Assembly (NCBI RefSeq): GCF_001652915.1
Contig: NZ_BBQI01000017.1
Coordinates: forward strand, 62,001-126,000
Length of the DNA stretch: 64,000 nt
DNA from: Cupriavidus sp. D384
GTDB taxonomy: Bacteria > Pseudomonadota > Gammaproteobacteria > Burkholderiales > Burkholderiaceae
Reading direction: 5' to 3'
Shown: positions 47,341 to 58,332 of the stretch, one piece after another
How the letters are laid out: each line of letters begins with the position of its first letter
Position numbering within the stretch: position 1 is the stretch's first letter
Program-made: the position numbers and the translations under genes
The notes under the pieces: generated by a model
The model's database searches: none
What the model was told of the DNA's origin: nothing
The model's input: the letters and a program-made list of their open reading frames with translations, nothing else

Positions 47341-50271
47341 TTACAGCGTACGCGCCACCTCGGTGATTTCGTACACCTCGAGCTGGTCGCCTTCCTGAAC
47401 ATCGTTGAAGTTCTTGATCGACAAACCGCACTCGAAGCCCTGCTTGACTTCCTTGACGTCGTCCTTGAACCGCTTGAGCGAGTCCAGTTCGCCGTCGTGG
47501 ATCACCACGTTGTTGCGCAGCACACGGACCAGCGACGTACGCTTGACCAGGCCGTCGGTGACCATACAGCCGGCCACGGCGCCAACCTTCGGCACGCGGA
47601 AGACCTGACGGACTTCCACCTGACCGATCGTCGTCTCGCGCTTTTCCGGCGCCAGCATGCCCGACATCGCCGCCTTGATCTCGTCCACAGCATCGTAAAT
47701 GATGTTGTAGTAGCGGATGTCGATGCCGTTGTGCTCGGCCAGCTTGCGCGCACCGGAATCAGCACGCACGTTGAAGCCGATGATCACAGCCTTCGAAGCG
47801 GTAGCCAGGTTGACGTCCGATTCCGAGATGCCGCCCACGCCACCGTGCACGATCTGCACGCGCACTTCGGCGGTCGACAGCTTCTGCAGCGACTGCACCA
47901 GCGCTTCCTGCGAACCCTGCACGTCGGCCTTCACGATCAGCGGCAGCGTCTGGACTTCGCCTTCGGCCATCTGCTCCAGCATCGTTTCCAGCTTGGCCGC
48001 CTGCTGCTTGGCCAGCTTCACGTCGCGGAACTTGCCCTGACGGAACAGGGCGATTTCACGCGCCTTGCGCTCGTCCGGCAGCACCAGCACTTCCTCACCA
48101 GCGGCGGGCACTTCCGACAGACCCTGGATTTCCACCGGGATCGACGGACCAGCTTCCTTCGCCGGCTTGCCGTTTTCGTCCAGCATGGCGCGCACGCGGC
48201 CATAGGCACTGCCGGCCAGCACGACGTCGCCGCGCTTGAGCGTACCGCTGCTCACCAGGATCGTGGCGATCGGGCCCTTGCCCTTGTCGAGCTGGGCTTC
48301 CACGACCAGACCCTTGGCGGGTGCGTCCACCGGAGCACGCAGTTCCAGCACTTCAGCCTGCAGCAGCACGTTCTCGAGCAGGTCGTCGATGCCCTGGCCA
48401 GACTTGGCCGACACCGGCACGAACGGCGAATCGCCGCCGTACTCTTCAGGCAACACCTGCTCGGCCACCAGTTCCTGCTTGACGCGATCCGGGTTGGCTT
48501 CGGGCTTGTCAACCTTGGTGATTGCCACCACGATGGGCACGCCGGCAGCCTTGGCGTGCGCAATCGCTTCCTTGGTCTGCGGCATCACGCCGTCGTCGGC
48601 CGCCACCACCAGGATGACGATATCGGTGGCCTTGGCACCACGGGCACGCATGGCCGTGAAGGCCTCGTGACCCGGGGTGTCCAGGAACGTGATCACGCCA
48701 CGGTCGGTTTCCACGTGGTACGCACCAATATGCTGCGTAATGCCACCGGCTTCGCCCGCGGCAACCTTGGTGCGGCGGATGTAGTCCAGCAGCGAGGTCT
48801 TGCCGTGGTCGACGTGACCCATCACGGTCACCACCGGCGGGCGCGGCAGCAGTTCGGCGTCGGTCTGCTCTTCGCCTTCCGTCACCAGCAGCAGCGCTTC
48901 CGGATCGTCCAGCTTGGCGGCGTACGCCTTGTGGCCCATTTCTTCCACCACGATCATGGCGGTTTCCTGGTCCAGCACCTGGTTGATCGTCACCATCTGG
49001 CCGAGCTTCATCATCTGCTTGATGACCTCGGATGCCTTGACGGCCATCTTGTGGGCCAGATCGGCCACCGAGACGGTCTCGGGCACGTGCACTTCGCGCA
49101 CCACCGGTTCGGTCGGCGCCTGGAAGTTGCTGCGGCCATCGTCACCATGCTGCTTGCCGCCACGGCCACGCGGGCCACTGCGCCAGCCGCCGGTGCCGCC
49201 CGACGAATCGCCGCGCGTCTTCAGGCCACCGCCCTTGCCCTTTCCGCGGGCTTCGTCCTGCCAGCTGCCCTTGCCCTTGCCACCCTTCTTGTCGGCGGTG
49301 GCAGTGGTCGTCGTGGCGGCCGGCGCGGCGGCGGTCTTCTTCTCGTCCTTCTTGACTTCGGTGCCAGCCGGCTTCACCGGCTTGTGCAGCGTGCCGGTCT
49401 GCTCGGCCTTCTTTTCCTCGGCCTTGCGCTCCGACGGTGCCTTCAGCACACGGGGCGGCGCATTCAGCATTTGCTGGATGGCACGGGCTTCGGCTTCGGC
49501 AGCCTCGCGACGGCGGCGCGCGGCGGCGTCCTGCTCGGCGCGGGCCTTGTCGGCAGCTGCCTTGGCGCTGTCCTGCTCGGCGCGCGCCTTGTCGGCGGCA
49601 GCCTTGGCCTCGTCGGCATTCTTTTGCGCCTGGGCGCGTTCGGTTGCCAGACGTGCCTTGTCTTCTTCAGCCTTCTTGCGCGCGGTTTCCTCGGCGGCGT
49701 CGGAGGCGGCCTGGGCGGCAGCGGCTTCTTCAGCCGCCTTCTGCGCCAGCAGTTCGGTCTGGCGGCGCTGCTCGGCCTCCAGGGCTTCCTGCTTGGCGCG
49801 GCGCTCGGCTTCCTCGCGCTCGGCGGCCTCGCGGGCAGCCTGGGCTTCGGCTTCCTGACGTGCCAGGGCCTCGGCCTGCTCGCGGCGCTGTTCCTCGTCG
49901 CGGCGTGCCTGTTCGGCTGCGGCTTCGGCCGCCTGGTTGTCGGCACCGTCGTCGTGCGATTCGACTTCGTCGCGCTTGATCAGCACGCGCTTCTTGCGCA
50001 CCTCGACCTGCACCGTGCGGGTCTTGCCGGTGGAGTCGGATTGACGGATCTCGGACGTTTCGCGCTTGGTCAACGTGATTTTCTTGCGTGCGCTGTCATC
50101 GGTCTGACCATGCGACCGCTTCAGATAATCCAGCAGTCGGGTCTTGTCCGATTCGGTAATGATGTCTTCAGGCGTCGCCTTGCCCACCCCAGCTGCCTGC
50201 AATTGTTCCAGCAGTGCAGCAGGGCTGCGGCTCAGTTCTGCGGCCAGTTGGGCAACTGTTGTGCTTGCCAT
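47341..50271 (-). CDS. infB: Translation initiation factor IF-2
   Basis: A 976-residue GTPase that places initiator tRNA on the 30S subunit. The N-terminus ([20 protein letters not shown]) is the IF2_N domain; residues 120-280 form a long charged coiled coil ([20 protein letters not shown]), then a Gly/Lys-rich linker. G1 [15 protein letters not shown] starts near residue 483; G3 DTPGHEAF and G4 TKVDKPEAN follow. Domains II-IV are complete ([19 protein letters not shown]). The long helix is a known beta-proteobacterial variation. Confidence 0.96.
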   Translation of the reverse strand: MASTTVAQLAAELSRSPAALLEQLQAAGVGKATPEDIITESDKTRLLDYLKRSHGQTDDSARKKITLTKRETSEIRQSDSTGKTRTVQVEVRKKRVLIKRDEVESHDDGADNQAAEAAAEQARRDEEQRREQAEALARQEAEAQAAREAAEREEAERRAKQEALEAEQRRQTELLAQKAAEEAAAAQAASDAAEETARKKAEEDKARLATERAQAQKNADEAKAAADKARAEQDSAKAAADKARAEQDAAARRRREAAEAEARAIQQMLNAPPRVLKAPSERKAEEKKAEQTGTLHKPVKPAGTEVKKDEKKTAAAPAATTTTATADKKGGKGKGSWQDEARGKGKGGGLKTRGDSSGGTGGWRSGPRGRGGKQHGDDGRSNFQAPTEPVVREVHVPETVSVADLAHKMAVKASEVIKQMMKLGQMVTINQVLDQETAMIVVEEMGHKAYAAKLDDPEALLLVTEGEEQTDAELLPRPPVVTVMGHVDHGKTSLLDYIRRTKVAAGEAGGITQHIGAYHVETDRGVITFLDTPGHEAFTAMRARGAKATDIVILVVAADDGVMPQTKEAIAHAKAAGVPIVVAITKVDKPEANPDRVKQELVAEQVLPEEYGGDSPFVPVSAKSGQGIDDLLENVLLQAEVLELRAPVDAPAKGLVVEAQLDKGKGPIATILVSSGTLKRGDVVLAGSAYGRVRAMLDENGKPAKEAGPSIPVEIQGLSEVPAAGEEVLVLPDERKAREIALFRQGKFRDVKLAKQQAAKLETMLEQMAEGEVQTLPLIVKADVQGSQEALVQSLQKLSTAEVRVQIVHGGVGGISESDVNLATASKAVIIGFNVRADSGARKLAEHNGIDIRYYNIIYDAVDEIKAAMSGMLAPEKRETTIGQVEVRQVFRVPKVGAVAGCMVTDGLVKRTSLVRVLRNNVVIHDGELDSLKRFKDDVKEVKQGFECGLSIKNFNDVQEGDQLEVYEITEVARTL

Positions 50272-50354
50272 TCAAACCCTTTCAATGCTCGGTTTCTACG
50301 TCGGGACAATTCGTGTGCGGAAAGCGCGTCCGGGTGTCACCCCGGACGTGTCCC

Positions 50355-51830
50355 TCAGTTAAACCAATGTTCCCGTGCTTTCATGATCAGCGCCTTGGCT
50401 TCATCCTCGCCAACGCCGGCCATCTCGACCAGCTCGTCCACGGCCAGTTCGGCCAGGTCGTCACGCGTATGGATATTGCCTTCGGCCAATTTGCCGATCA
50501 GCTCGGGGGTCAGGCCGTCGAGCGAACGCAGATCCTGCGACACCTCTTCCACCTTTTCTTCCCGGGCCAGTTCCATCGTCAGCAGCGCATCGCGTGCGCG
50601 GTTGCGCAGCTCGTTGACGGTGTCCTCGTCGAAGGCCTCGATTTCCATCATTTCGCTGATGGGCACGTAGGCCACTTCTTCCAGCGTGGAGAAGCCTTCC
50701 TCGATCAGGATGTCCGCCACTTCCTCGTCCACGTCCAGCTTGGCCATGAACAACTTGCGGACCACTTCGCTTTCCTCGGCCTGCTTCTGCGCCGATTCTT
50801 CCTGCGTCATGATGTTGATCTGCCAGCCGGTCAGCTCCGACGCCAGGCGTACGTTCTGACCGCTGCGACCAATGGAGACGGCGAGATTTTCCTCGTCGAC
50901 CACCACATCCATGCAGTGCTTCTCTTCGTCGACCACGATCGACTGCACCTGTGCCGGTGCCAGCGCGCCGATCACGAACTGCGCCGGGTCTTCCGACCAC
51001 AGTACGATGTCCACGGCCTCGCCGCCAATCTCGTTACGCACTGCCGTGACGCGCGTGCCACGCACGCCCACGCAGGTGCCGATCGGATCGATGCGCTTGT
51101 CATGCGCCACCACGGCGATCTTGGCGCGCACACCCGGATCGCGGGCAGCCGCCTTGATTTCCAGCAGGCCCTGTTCCATCTCGGGCACTTCGTTCTCGAA
51201 GAGCTTGATCAGGAACTCGGGCGCGGTGCGCGACAGTTCGATCTGCGGGCCACGCGCGGCGCGGTCCACATTCAGGATGTACGCGCGCACGCGGTCGCCG
51301 GTGCGCAGGTTTTCCTTCGGAATGATCTGATCGCGGGCCAGCAGCGCTTCCACGCGGCCGGACTCGACGATCAGGCCCTTCTTGTCGGCACGCTTGACCG
51401 TGCCGGTCATGATCTTCTCGCCGCGATCCAGGTAGTCATTCAGGATCTGTTCGCGCTCGGCGTCGCGGATACGCTGCAGGATCACCTGCTTGGCGGCCTG
51501 CGCGCCGATACGGCCGAACTCCACCGACTCGATCTGCTCTTCGATGAAATCGTCCAGCTGGATGTCGGCGCTCTGATCGCGGGCTTCGAACAGCAGGATC
51601 TGCTTGTCCGGTTCCTGCAGGCCCTGTTCGTCGGGGACGACAAGCCAGCGGCGGAACGTTTCGTGCTCGCCGGATTCACGGTCGATATGGACGCGGATAT
51701 CCACGTCTTCCTCGAAACGCTTCTTGGTCGCCGAGGCCAGCGCGGCCTCCAGCGCACCAAAGACCACATCCTTGTCGACGTTCTTCTCGCGCGCTAGCGC
51801 ATCGACGAGCAACAGAACTTCGCGGCTCAT
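50355..51830 (-). CDS. nusA: Transcription termination/antitermination factor NusA
   Basis: A 491-residue RNA polymerase partner. N-terminal domain ([20 protein letters not shown]), S1 domain ([20 protein letters not shown]), two KH domains with [20 protein letters not shown] and [20 protein letters not shown], and two C-terminal acidic repeats ([36 protein letters not shown]). It overlaps rimP by four bases (ATGA). Confidence 0.97.
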   Translation of the reverse strand: MSREVLLLVDALAREKNVDKDVVFGALEAALASATKKRFEEDVDIRVHIDRESGEHETFRRWLVVPDEQGLQEPDKQILLFEARDQSADIQLDDFIEEQIESVEFGRIGAQAAKQVILQRIRDAEREQILNDYLDRGEKIMTGTVKRADKKGLIVESGRVEALLARDQIIPKENLRTGDRVRAYILNVDRAARGPQIELSRTAPEFLIKLFENEVPEMEQGLLEIKAAARDPGVRAKIAVVAHDKRIDPIGTCVGVRGTRVTAVRNEIGGEAVDIVLWSEDPAQFVIGALAPAQVQSIVVDEEKHCMDVVVDEENLAVSIGRSGQNVRLASELTGWQINIMTQEESAQKQAEESEVVRKLFMAKLDVDEEVADILIEEGFSTLEEVAYVPISEMMEIEAFDEDTVNELRNRARDALLTMELAREEKVEEVSQDLRSLDGLTPELIGKLAEGNIHTRDDLAELAVDELVEMAGVGEDEAKALIMKAREHWFN

Positions 51831-52315
51831 TGCTTGTTCCCTTTTCTTTGATTTCCCTTGAAGTCGATCACAGGCACCAGACGGGCCTTGTCGACATCGG
51901 ATATGGCGAATTCCAGCAGCGCCGGGCCATCCTTGCCCTCGAATTCCAGGCCGATCTTCTCGGCCCCGGCCTCGCCTGCGGGTTCGCGCAGGATGCCGAC
52001 GAAATTCTTCTGGCCGTTGACCGGCAGGCGCAGCGTGACTCGGGCTTCCTCACCGGCGAAGCGGGCAAAGTCGGCCAGCTTCTTGAGGGGGCGGTCCAGG
52101 CCGGGCGACGACACTTCGAGGCGCTCGTAGTCGACGTTCTCGACCATCAGCACGTGCGTAAGCTGACGGCTGACCTTCTCGCAATCCTCAATGACGATGC
52201 CGGTTTCAGGCTGATCGATATAGACACGCAGAAGTCCGGCCGGGGCACGCTCAAGCTCAACCAACTCGTAGCCCATGCCGTTAAGGGTGGTTTCGATCAA
52301 ATCTGCCAGATGCAC
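51827..52315 (-). CDS. rimP: Ribosome maturation factor RimP
   Basis: A 162-residue 30S assembly factor: [20 protein letters not shown], then [20 protein letters not shown] and [20 protein letters not shown] (the conserved [11 protein letters not shown]). The C-terminal SH3-like domain is complete. First gene of the operon; its promoter should lie in 52316-52480. Confidence 0.95.
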   Translation of the reverse strand: MHLADLIETTLNGMGYELVELERAPAGLLRVYIDQPETGIVIEDCEKVSRQLTHVLMVENVDYERLEVSSPGLDRPLKKLADFARFAGEEARVTLRLPVNGQKNFVGILREPAGEAGAEKIGLEFEGKDGPALLEFAISDVDKARLVPVIDFKGNQRKGNKQ

Positions 52316-52478
52316 TGTATTCCCGAGTAGTGGCTTTCAATACCTTGGCAGACACCGGACAACACAACGTTCTGAAATCGAGGTTCCGAAACGACCTGTA
52401 AGCCCTGCCTGCCCATCATCCCCATGAAACCGGATGCATCGTGTGACGCATTCCAGCCGCAAGCACAAACGGGCGAAC

Positions 52479-52515
52479 CAAAAAAAAATGGGCGCAATGC
52501 CCATCATTCGCCCAT
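52479..52515 (-). terminator. rluB terminator
   Basis: On the minus strand ATGGGCG pairs with CGCCCAT around a 14-base loop (which itself can pair as ATGGGC), followed by eight T. It ends rluB transcription before the rimP promoter. Confidence 0.8.
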
Positions 52516-52646
52516 CCTCGCCGAGGATGATACTTTTGAATAGACTTTGATTATACGCGGATTATGCCTAAAAGGCAAAAGCCAACTGGGATCCGCGCCG
52601 GAATGGGACCAATTGCCGGACTTTCCCGGCATCGGCCCTTTCCGTA

Positions 52647-54605
52647 TCAGCGTTGACCGCCCCGGCCACCGCCACGGGGCCGGCGATTGCCGCCACCGCC
52701 GCCAGCGCCGCCACCGGCCTTCGCAGCCTTCGGCATCACATTGCCGTTGACGTCGCCGCCGCCGCCCCGACGCTGACGATTTCCGCCAGCGTTCCCGGCA
52801 TTCCCGGCGTTGCCACCCATGCCGCCCATGCCACCGCGGCCGCCACGGCCGCCGCCAGCACCCTTGCCGCCAGCAGCGCCACGCATGCCGCCCGCGCCGC
52901 GCATACCGCCGGCGCCACCCAGGCCGCCGCCGCTGAATTTCGTCGTGTGCGACGTCAGCGGCGCCGGGCCAGACGGGATATAACCCATCGAGGTCTGCAT
53001 CGGGTCGGGTTGGCCACGGCCGCCGGCATTGCCACCGCCGCGATTGCCAGCCGGCTTTTCAAAGCGGGGCAGTCCATCCATGCCGGTGTGCATCGGCATG
53101 CCGGCAATAGCGGCTTCGGTGCGCGCCTTGCGGCCGCCCACCTTGGTGGCGCCCTTGCTGCCGCCCTGGTCACTCTTGGCCGGCGCCTTCAGGCCAATAT
53201 TGGCCATCAGGTTGCGCACATCGGTAGCTTCCAGCTCTTGCCAGCGGCCGCGCTTGAGACCGCGCGGCAACAGGAACTGGCCGTAGCGGGTACGGATCAG
53301 GCGCGAAACGGTCAGGCCGACGGCTTCGAACATCCGGCGCACTTCGCGATTCCGGCCTTCGGTCAGCGCCACGTGATACCACTGGTTCACGCCCTCGCCA
53401 CCGCCATCGGCGATACGCAGGAAGTTGGCCTCGCCATCATCGAGCTGGATGCCGTGCAGCAGCGCCTGACGATCGGCTTCCGCCAGCTCGCCCAGGGTAC
53501 GCACCGCATACTCGCGCTCCACGCCATAGCGCGGATGCATGAAGCGGTTGGCGATGTCGCCAGACGTGGTGAAGATCAGCAGGCCTTCGGTATTGAAGTC
53601 CAGACGCCCCACCGCCACCCACTTGCCGTTCTTGATGCGCGGCAGGCTGTCGAACACGGTCGGACGGCCTTCCGGATCAGACTGGCTGACGATTTCGCCG
53701 GACGGCTTGTGATACAGCAGCACGCGCGGCGGCTTGGTCGATACCTTGCGATGAATCAGCTTGCCGTTCACGCGAACCTGGTCGGCCGGCAGGATACGCT
53801 GGCCGATATGGGCAGGCAGGCCGTTGACGGACACCCGACCCTGCAGGATCAGCTCTTCCATCTCGCGGCGCGAACCCAGACCGCCTTCGGCCAGCACCTT
53901 GTGCAGCTTCGGCGCATCGTCATCCGATGTCAGCTCGCGCACCGGCTTGGCCTTGGTGCGCGGCACGACCGTATCTTCCTCGTCGAACTGCTCGGAAATC
54001 ACGAACCGGAACAGGTCTTCGGAGCCTGCAGCACTCTTTGCCGCGCCGCCCTTGCCGCTGGCCTGCCTGGCCGGCTTGTCGCCCTGGCGTTGCTCGCCTC
54101 GCTGCTCACCCTGACGCTGTTCGCCACGGGCACCCTGCTTGCCGCCACCCGCCTGATTCTTGCGCTGGCCGTTGCGGTTGCGCTTGCCAGCCTGCTCGGC
54201 TGCCGGCTTGTTGTCGCCGTCAACCAATGCGGCCTTGCGCTGCGGCTGCTGGCGGCGCTTGCGCTGACCAGCCTGGGCCTGCGCCTCGCCGCCGTCGGCG
54301 TGCTGCGCTGCCGGCACACCGGCGTCGGCGGTGGGCGCCGGCTTGCGGCGACCACGGCCACGCGGCGCGGCGGGCTGGGCGGTGTCGCCAGCCTCGGCCG
54401 GTGCCGGCGCATCGCCTTCCGCGCGACCCGCGTCCCGATCCTGCGCGGCCTGGCGGCGCGAAGCCACCAGATTGCGCAAACCGCGGCGGAGCCCCTTGCG
54501 GCGCGGCGCGCCGTCGGCGTCATTTCCCGTATCGGGGGCGCCGGTGTCACCCGGCACGTCCGGCTGGCGGACGTCTTGCTCAGCGGAATCAGACAAAGTA
54601 TTCAC
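52647..54605 (-). CDS. rluB: 23S rRNA pseudouridine-2605 synthase RluB with long tails
   Basis: A 652-residue protein if started at GTG 54605; an open frame to 54677 overlaps scpB. Residues about 1-210 are Arg/Gln/Lys-rich low complexity; the S4 domain is [20 protein letters not shown]; the catalytic part has [20 protein letters not shown] with the catalytic Asp, then [18 protein letters not shown] and [18 protein letters not shown]. The last 120 residues are Gly-rich ([20 protein letters not shown]). It modifies U2605 near the peptidyl-transferase centre (E. coli numbering). Tails are far longer than in E. coli RluB (291 residues). Confidence 0.9.
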   Translation of the reverse strand: MNTLSDSAEQDVRQPDVPGDTGAPDTGNDADGAPRRKGLRRGLRNLVASRRQAAQDRDAGRAEGDAPAPAEAGDTAQPAAPRGRGRRKPAPTADAGVPAAQHADGGEAQAQAGQRKRRQQPQRKAALVDGDNKPAAEQAGKRNRNGQRKNQAGGGKQGARGEQRQGEQRGEQRQGDKPARQASGKGGAAKSAAGSEDLFRFVISEQFDEEDTVVPRTKAKPVRELTSDDDAPKLHKVLAEGGLGSRREMEELILQGRVSVNGLPAHIGQRILPADQVRVNGKLIHRKVSTKPPRVLLYHKPSGEIVSQSDPEGRPTVFDSLPRIKNGKWVAVGRLDFNTEGLLIFTTSGDIANRFMHPRYGVEREYAVRTLGELAEADRQALLHGIQLDDGEANFLRIADGGGEGVNQWYHVALTEGRNREVRRMFEAVGLTVSRLIRTRYGQFLLPRGLKRGRWQELEATDVRNLMANIGLKAPAKSDQGGSKGATKVGGRKARTEAAIAGMPMHTGMDGLPRFEKPAGNRGGGNAGGRGQPDPMQTSMGYIPSGPAPLTSHTTKFSGGGLGGAGGMRGAGGMRGAAGGKGAGGGRGGRGGMGGMGGNAGNAGNAGGNRQRRGGGGDVNGNVMPKAAKAGGGAGGGGGNRRPRGGGRGGQR

Positions 54606-54624
54606 TATCGATGTTGCATGTTGT

Positions 54625-55608
54625 TCAGTTGGACACACGCTCGTCGTCGTCCTCGGTCGGGAATGGCGTCTCGCCATTCAGGTCCGCAGGCTCGGCGGGC
54701 GCCGCTTTGGTCGCCCCGGTGTCCATGTGGAAGCCGTTGGCATGAGCCACCGGCGCGTCGTCCTGCCCGTCGTCTTCAGGCATCCGGGCGGCGCTGATTT
54801 CGTCTTCGGAGGCTTCGCCGTCGGCGACTTCCTCGCTGGGGGTTGTGCCCCCTTCTTCATGCTGCGCCGATTCCGTGTCGGCGCGCGCTTCCGGCCTGGC
54901 GTTTTCGTCGGCTTCGGCCAGACCAGCCGTTTCGGTGGCTTCAGCCGCCTCCACCGTCGCGGGCGCTGCCCCGGTCTCTGCGGGCACGGCGGCCGATTCC
55001 GCAAACGCTTCTTCGTCGCCAGCCGGCGGGTTGGCCGTGGCGATTTCTTCAAAATCGATGGCCTGCTGCTCCAGCAGCGCGGCTTGCGCCTGCGCCTGAG
55101 CATCTTCCAGCGGCGGCAGTTCGTCCAGCGAACGCAAGCCAAGGTCATCCAGGAACGCCTTGGTCGTTGCATACAGCGCCGGGCGTCCCGGCACGTCGCG
55201 GTGGCCGATGACTTCGATCCAGCTGCGGTCCTCGAGTTTCTTGACCACTTCCGTGCTGACCGTCACGCCCCGGATTTCCTCGATATCGCCACGGGTGACA
55301 GGCTGGCGATACGCAATGATCGCCAGGGTTTCCATGACGGCGCGCGAGTACTTCGGCGGCTTTTCGGGATTCAGCCGGTCAAGGAACTCCCGCATCTCGG
55401 GGCGACTCTGGAAACGCCAGCCGCTGGCCAGCGCCACGAGTTCCACCCCGCGCGGCTGCCAGTCCTGCCGCAGTTCCTCGAGCAGCACCCGGATCGTGTC
55501 GGCGCCGACATCGTCGGCAAACAACCGTCGCAGATCGCCAACGCGCAGCGGTTCCTGCGCACAGATCAGCGCGGTCTCGAGGACGATCTTCGCCTCTTGG
55601 GTATTCAT
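54625..55608 (-). CDS. scpB: Segregation and condensation protein B
   Basis: A 327-residue SMC-complex (kleisin partner) protein. The winged-helix core covers residues 1-180: [60 protein letters not shown] and [20 protein letters not shown]. The C-terminal 150 residues are acidic and disordered ([20 protein letters not shown]). Normal ScpB is about 180-200 residues, so the tail is an addition. The start at 55608 ([11 protein letters not shown]) is typical. No scpA nearby. Confidence 0.9.
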   Translation of the reverse strand: MNTQEAKIVLETALICAQEPLRVGDLRRLFADDVGADTIRVLLEELRQDWQPRGVELVALASGWRFQSRPEMREFLDRLNPEKPPKYSRAVMETLAIIAYRQPVTRGDIEEIRGVTVSTEVVKKLEDRSWIEVIGHRDVPGRPALYATTKAFLDDLGLRSLDELPPLEDAQAQAQAALLEQQAIDFEEIATANPPAGDEEAFAESAAVPAETGAAPATVEAAEATETAGLAEADENARPEARADTESAQHEEGGTTPSEEVADGEASEDEISAARMPEDDGQDDAPVAHANGFHMDTGATKAAPAEPADLNGETPFPTEDDDERVSN

Positions 55609-56160
55609 GTGATTGCGTGCAGCCTGTCTTTGCACCTGCTCCCGGACGAATCCCGGAGCACTGGAGATTGCAGATACAGCGAGGCCGAAGCCACCGCCAT
55701 TTCATCGCGCAGCCAGCTCGCCCGCCTAATGCAGCGCAGCCGTGCGCACCTCGTTCTTTTGCATCGAATTGCCGGGTCGATCCGGCAGGAGATCGTCCGG
55801 CGCTGGCCAGTTTCACCAGTCAACGGACCTCTTGCGTCGCGCCTTCTCCCTTCGGGGCGGACATTCGCCAGGGCCACCGGATGGCCAAGACGGCAAGAAA
55901 CAAGACGATATCGGCTCAGGCAACCCCGCCCTGACCGGCGCCATCTTCCCAACCGCAGCCGGCCTTTTAACCAGATCTTTTGAACCGGATGGACTGTGGA
56001 GACGTTTCCGACGCACCTGGGTGGCCAGAAACCCTGGGCACGCTCCCCAGATCAGGGATGCGGCCCCAGCGGCGCCCCGAGCATGGTGCGGCGCGATACC
56101 GTGGTTCTGGGGATTGTATGGCATTCCCGGTCCCGCCCGCAACCCGCCGCTGTGGCCGAT
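55609..56160. other. Non-coding stretch between scpB and the SafE-like gene
   Basis: About 550 bases. Short open frames occur in every frame but have arginine-rich or proline-rich composition, no ribosome sites and no recognisable protein. No terminator with a T-run is evident; the scpB promoter is presumably here. I see no RNA gene or riboswitch that I can support. Confidence 0.5.
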
Positions 56161-56928
56161 TCAGAACACCACGCAAAAGCCGTGTTGGGCCAGGGTATCC
56201 GGCAGCCATATTGCCCGGGCCACGCCCAGCACGCCAAATCCGATCACCACCAGCCCTGACGCCACGCGAACCGCGGGCTTGCGGGAGAGTTGCCGCAGGT
56301 ACCCCGACAACCCCGAGATCACCAGCAGGTTCGGCAGCGTACCCAGGCCGAACGCCCCCATCACCAACGCGCCCGACACCGCGTTGCCAGCCAGCAGCGC
56401 CAGTGCAAGTGCCCCATAGACCATCCCGCACGGCACCAGCCCCCATGCCAGGCCCATCCCGTACCGACGCAACAGTGGTGCCGCGCGCGGCGTGCTGCGC
56501 AGCCGCATCGGCAATCGTCCGGCCATCGCGCGTGCGCGCTGAACCACGTGCACTGCGGCCAGCGACGCCAGACGCTCGATCCAGTCGGATCGCATTACGC
56601 GCCCGCGCAACAGCCACAGCCCCGTGATCACCAGCATCATGCTGCCCGCCGCGTAGAGCCAGCGCTGCAGTGGCAGATAATCCTGCCGCCACACCGTCGC
56701 GCCCACCGCCCCCATCACCGCGCCAAGCAGCATGTATGTCGTAATGCGCCCCGCATGCATGATGCACAGCGCAGTCCACCATTGGCGCGTGGAACGGTGC
56801 AAGACAATTGCCACATCCCGCGGGTGTTTCTGCTCCGCGGCAATAGCAATTCCTCCACACATGGCAGCGCAATGCATACCACCGAGCAAAGCCATCAGAA
56901 AAACGCTTAAAAGCACACCAAATGGCAA
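56161..56928 (-). CDS. SafE/TauE-like membrane protein of the cco cluster
   Basis: A 255-residue protein with six predicted membrane helices. The first contains GGMHCAAMCGGIAIA (residues 16-30), the Met-His-Cys-x-x-Met-Cys-Gly-Gly signature of the sulfite-exporter-like family members that accompany cbb3 oxidase genes. A second signature, LAWGLVPCGMVYGALALAL, lies near residue 160. The paired Cys and Met suggest copper handling. It is divergent from fnr. Confidence 0.85.
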   Translation of the reverse strand: MPFGVLLSVFLMALLGGMHCAAMCGGIAIAAEQKHPRDVAIVLHRSTRQWWTALCIMHAGRITTYMLLGAVMGAVGATVWRQDYLPLQRWLYAAGSMMLVITGLWLLRGRVMRSDWIERLASLAAVHVVQRARAMAGRLPMRLRSTPRAAPLLRRYGMGLAWGLVPCGMVYGALALALLAGNAVSGALVMGAFGLGTLPNLLVISGLSGYLRQLSRKPAVRVASGLVVIGFGVLGVARAIWLPDTLAQHGFCVVF

Positions 56929-57013
56929 CTGTTCCTCGCTTCTGCGTCACATGACGCTGTAAAATGCCTGCATCGCGCCCTCGCTGCAAGCGCATTCATA
57001 ACGAGCACTTCAA

Positions 57014-57739
57014 TTGTTGACTTCCATCCCCGTCACCGAGATGTCGCCCCGTTGCTCCACATGTGCCATGGGCCAGCTTTGCCTGCCCGTGGGCATGTCG
57101 CAACAAGACCTGGCGAAGATGGACACGCTCGTGCAGGAACGCGTGCGTGTCCACAAGGGCGAAACGCTTTACCGCATGGGCGAGCCGCTCAACGCGGTGT
57201 ACGCCATTCGCTTCGGCACACTGAAGACGCACGTCACCATGGAAGACGGGCGCACCCAGATCACGGGCTTTCACCTGCCCGGTGAAGTCATTGGCCTCGA
57301 CGGCCTCAGCGAGATGCAGCACGCTTCCGACGCCACTGCGCTGGAAGACACCGAAGTCTGCGTCGTGCGCTATGACGACCTGCAATCGCTCTCGAGCACC
57401 CTGCCCTCCCTGCAAGGCCAGTTTCTGCGCCTGATGAGCAAGGAAATTTCGCAGGACCAGGTCATGCTGATCACGCTGGGCTCGATGCGCGCCGAAGAAC
57501 GCCTGGCCGCTTTTCTCGTGAACATGTCCGAGCGCCTTTCGGCACGCGGTTATTCGTCCACCGAGTTCGTTCTGCGCATGAGTCGCGAAGAAATCGGCAG
57601 CTACCTGGGCCTGAAGCTCGAGACCGTCAGCCGCCTGTTCTCGCGCTTTGCCGAAGCAGGCCTGATTCAGATTCGTCAGCGACATGTGAAGCTTGTTGAT
57701 ATGGCAGGTATCAAGCAGGTGTACAGCCGGTCCTGCTAA
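57014..57739 (+). CDS. fnr: FNR-type oxygen-sensing regulator
   Basis: A 241-residue CRP/FNR protein. Cys14, Cys17 and Cys23 in CSTCAMGQLC together with Cys116 (EVCVV) can bind a [4Fe-4S] cluster, so it senses oxygen. The cyclic-nucleotide-type barrel is at 30-140 and the helix-turn-helix at MSREEIGSYLGLKLETVSRL with E-T-V-S-R as recognition helix, matching the TTGAT-N4-ATCAA site. Starts at TTG 57014 or ATG 57041; both keep the cluster ligands. It should activate the ccoNOQP operon nearby. Confidence 0.92.
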   Translation: MLTSIPVTEMSPRCSTCAMGQLCLPVGMSQQDLAKMDTLVQERVRVHKGETLYRMGEPLNAVYAIRFGTLKTHVTMEDGRTQITGFHLPGEVIGLDGLSEMQHASDATALEDTEVCVVRYDDLQSLSSTLPSLQGQFLRLMSKEISQDQVMLITLGSMRAEERLAAFLVNMSERLSARGYSSTEFVLRMSREEIGSYLGLKLETVSRLFSRFAEAGLIQIRQRHVKLVDMAGIKQVYSRSC

Positions 57740-57770
57740 GGCAGGCCGACCCCGTACGGGACATCACGAC

Positions 57771-57805
57771 AAAGGCCGCGCCGGAAAATTTCCGGCGCGG
57801 CCTTT
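57771..57805. terminator. Bidirectional terminator, fnr and cco cluster
   Basis: Perfect 17-bp arms AAAGGCCGCGCCGGAAA / TTTCCGGCGCGGCCTTT with a single central base, between convergent transcription units. Confidence 0.92.
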
Positions 57806-57833
57806 GTCTTTTGCAGTGCAAGTTCTGCATTGC

Positions 57834-58079
57834 CTACTCGAGTTCATCGGTGTCGCTGAGCTTCACCGGCATCGTGTACAGCGTGAGGCCGCTGGACAAC
57901 GCGCAGAACAGCCACGCCACCAGAAACCCCACGGTGTAGATCGCCTGCCGTGACGCTTCGACCGGGTGCCCGAAGAAATTCAGATCTCCGGGATCTACCA
58001 CCGAGAACACCACCGCCGTAGCCGCACCACCCATCAGAAACGCCGGCCATAGCACCCACATCAGCCAGCGCAGTCTCAT
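57834..58079 (-). CDS. Small membrane protein at the end of the cco operon
   Basis: An 81-residue protein with two membrane helices (WLMWVLWPAFLMGGAATAVV and AIYTVGFLVAWLFCALSSGL). It overlaps the FixH-like gene by four bases. In related genomes small proteins of this type lie in the same spot; function unknown. Possibly an assembly factor for the oxidase. Confidence 0.7.
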   Translation of the reverse strand: MRLRWLMWVLWPAFLMGGAATAVVFSVVDPGDLNFFGHPVEASRQAIYTVGFLVAWLFCALSSGLTLYTMPVKLSDTDELE

Positions 58080-58285
58080 GGGCGCCTCGCAGTCTGTTCA
58101 GCGCGATCGGCGCTGGCCTTCTCGACGACCAGTCCATGGCGGGTGGCGTCGGTCACCGGCACATCGGCATGGGTGTTCGCCAGCCAGATCGTGATACCGC
58201 AACCGACCATCGCCAGCAGCGGACCACTCATCAGAATCCAGGGCCATGGTTCCCTGTACCAGGGCTTTGCGGGGTGTTGGGTCAT
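58076..58285 (-). CDS. FixH/CcoH-like short protein
   Basis: A 69-residue protein: KPWYREPWPWILMSGPLLAM matches the N-terminal signature of FixH/CcoH (Pro-Trp-x-x-Glu-Pro-Trp-x-W), followed by one membrane helix and a periplasmic tail. Typical CcoH is about 150 residues, so this is the membrane anchor with little of the periplasmic domain. CcoH helps assemble cbb3 oxidase. Confidence 0.75.
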   Translation of the reverse strand: MTQHPAKPWYREPWPWILMSGPLLAMVGCGITIWLANTHADVPVTDATRHGLVVEKASADRAEQTARRP

Positions 58286-58332
58286 TGCGCTCTCCTATTG
58301 GCATTCGTCCCGGCTCACCATCGGTGACAGCA

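Noticed and set aside
47299-50670. 1123-residue plus-strand frame opposite infB.
   Set aside because: Antisense shadow of the IF-2 gene, caused by high GC at third positions.
52653-54797. Very long plus-strand open frame opposite rluB.
   Set aside because: Shadow of a GC-rich, repetitive gene; no ribosome site and low-complexity alanine-rich translation.
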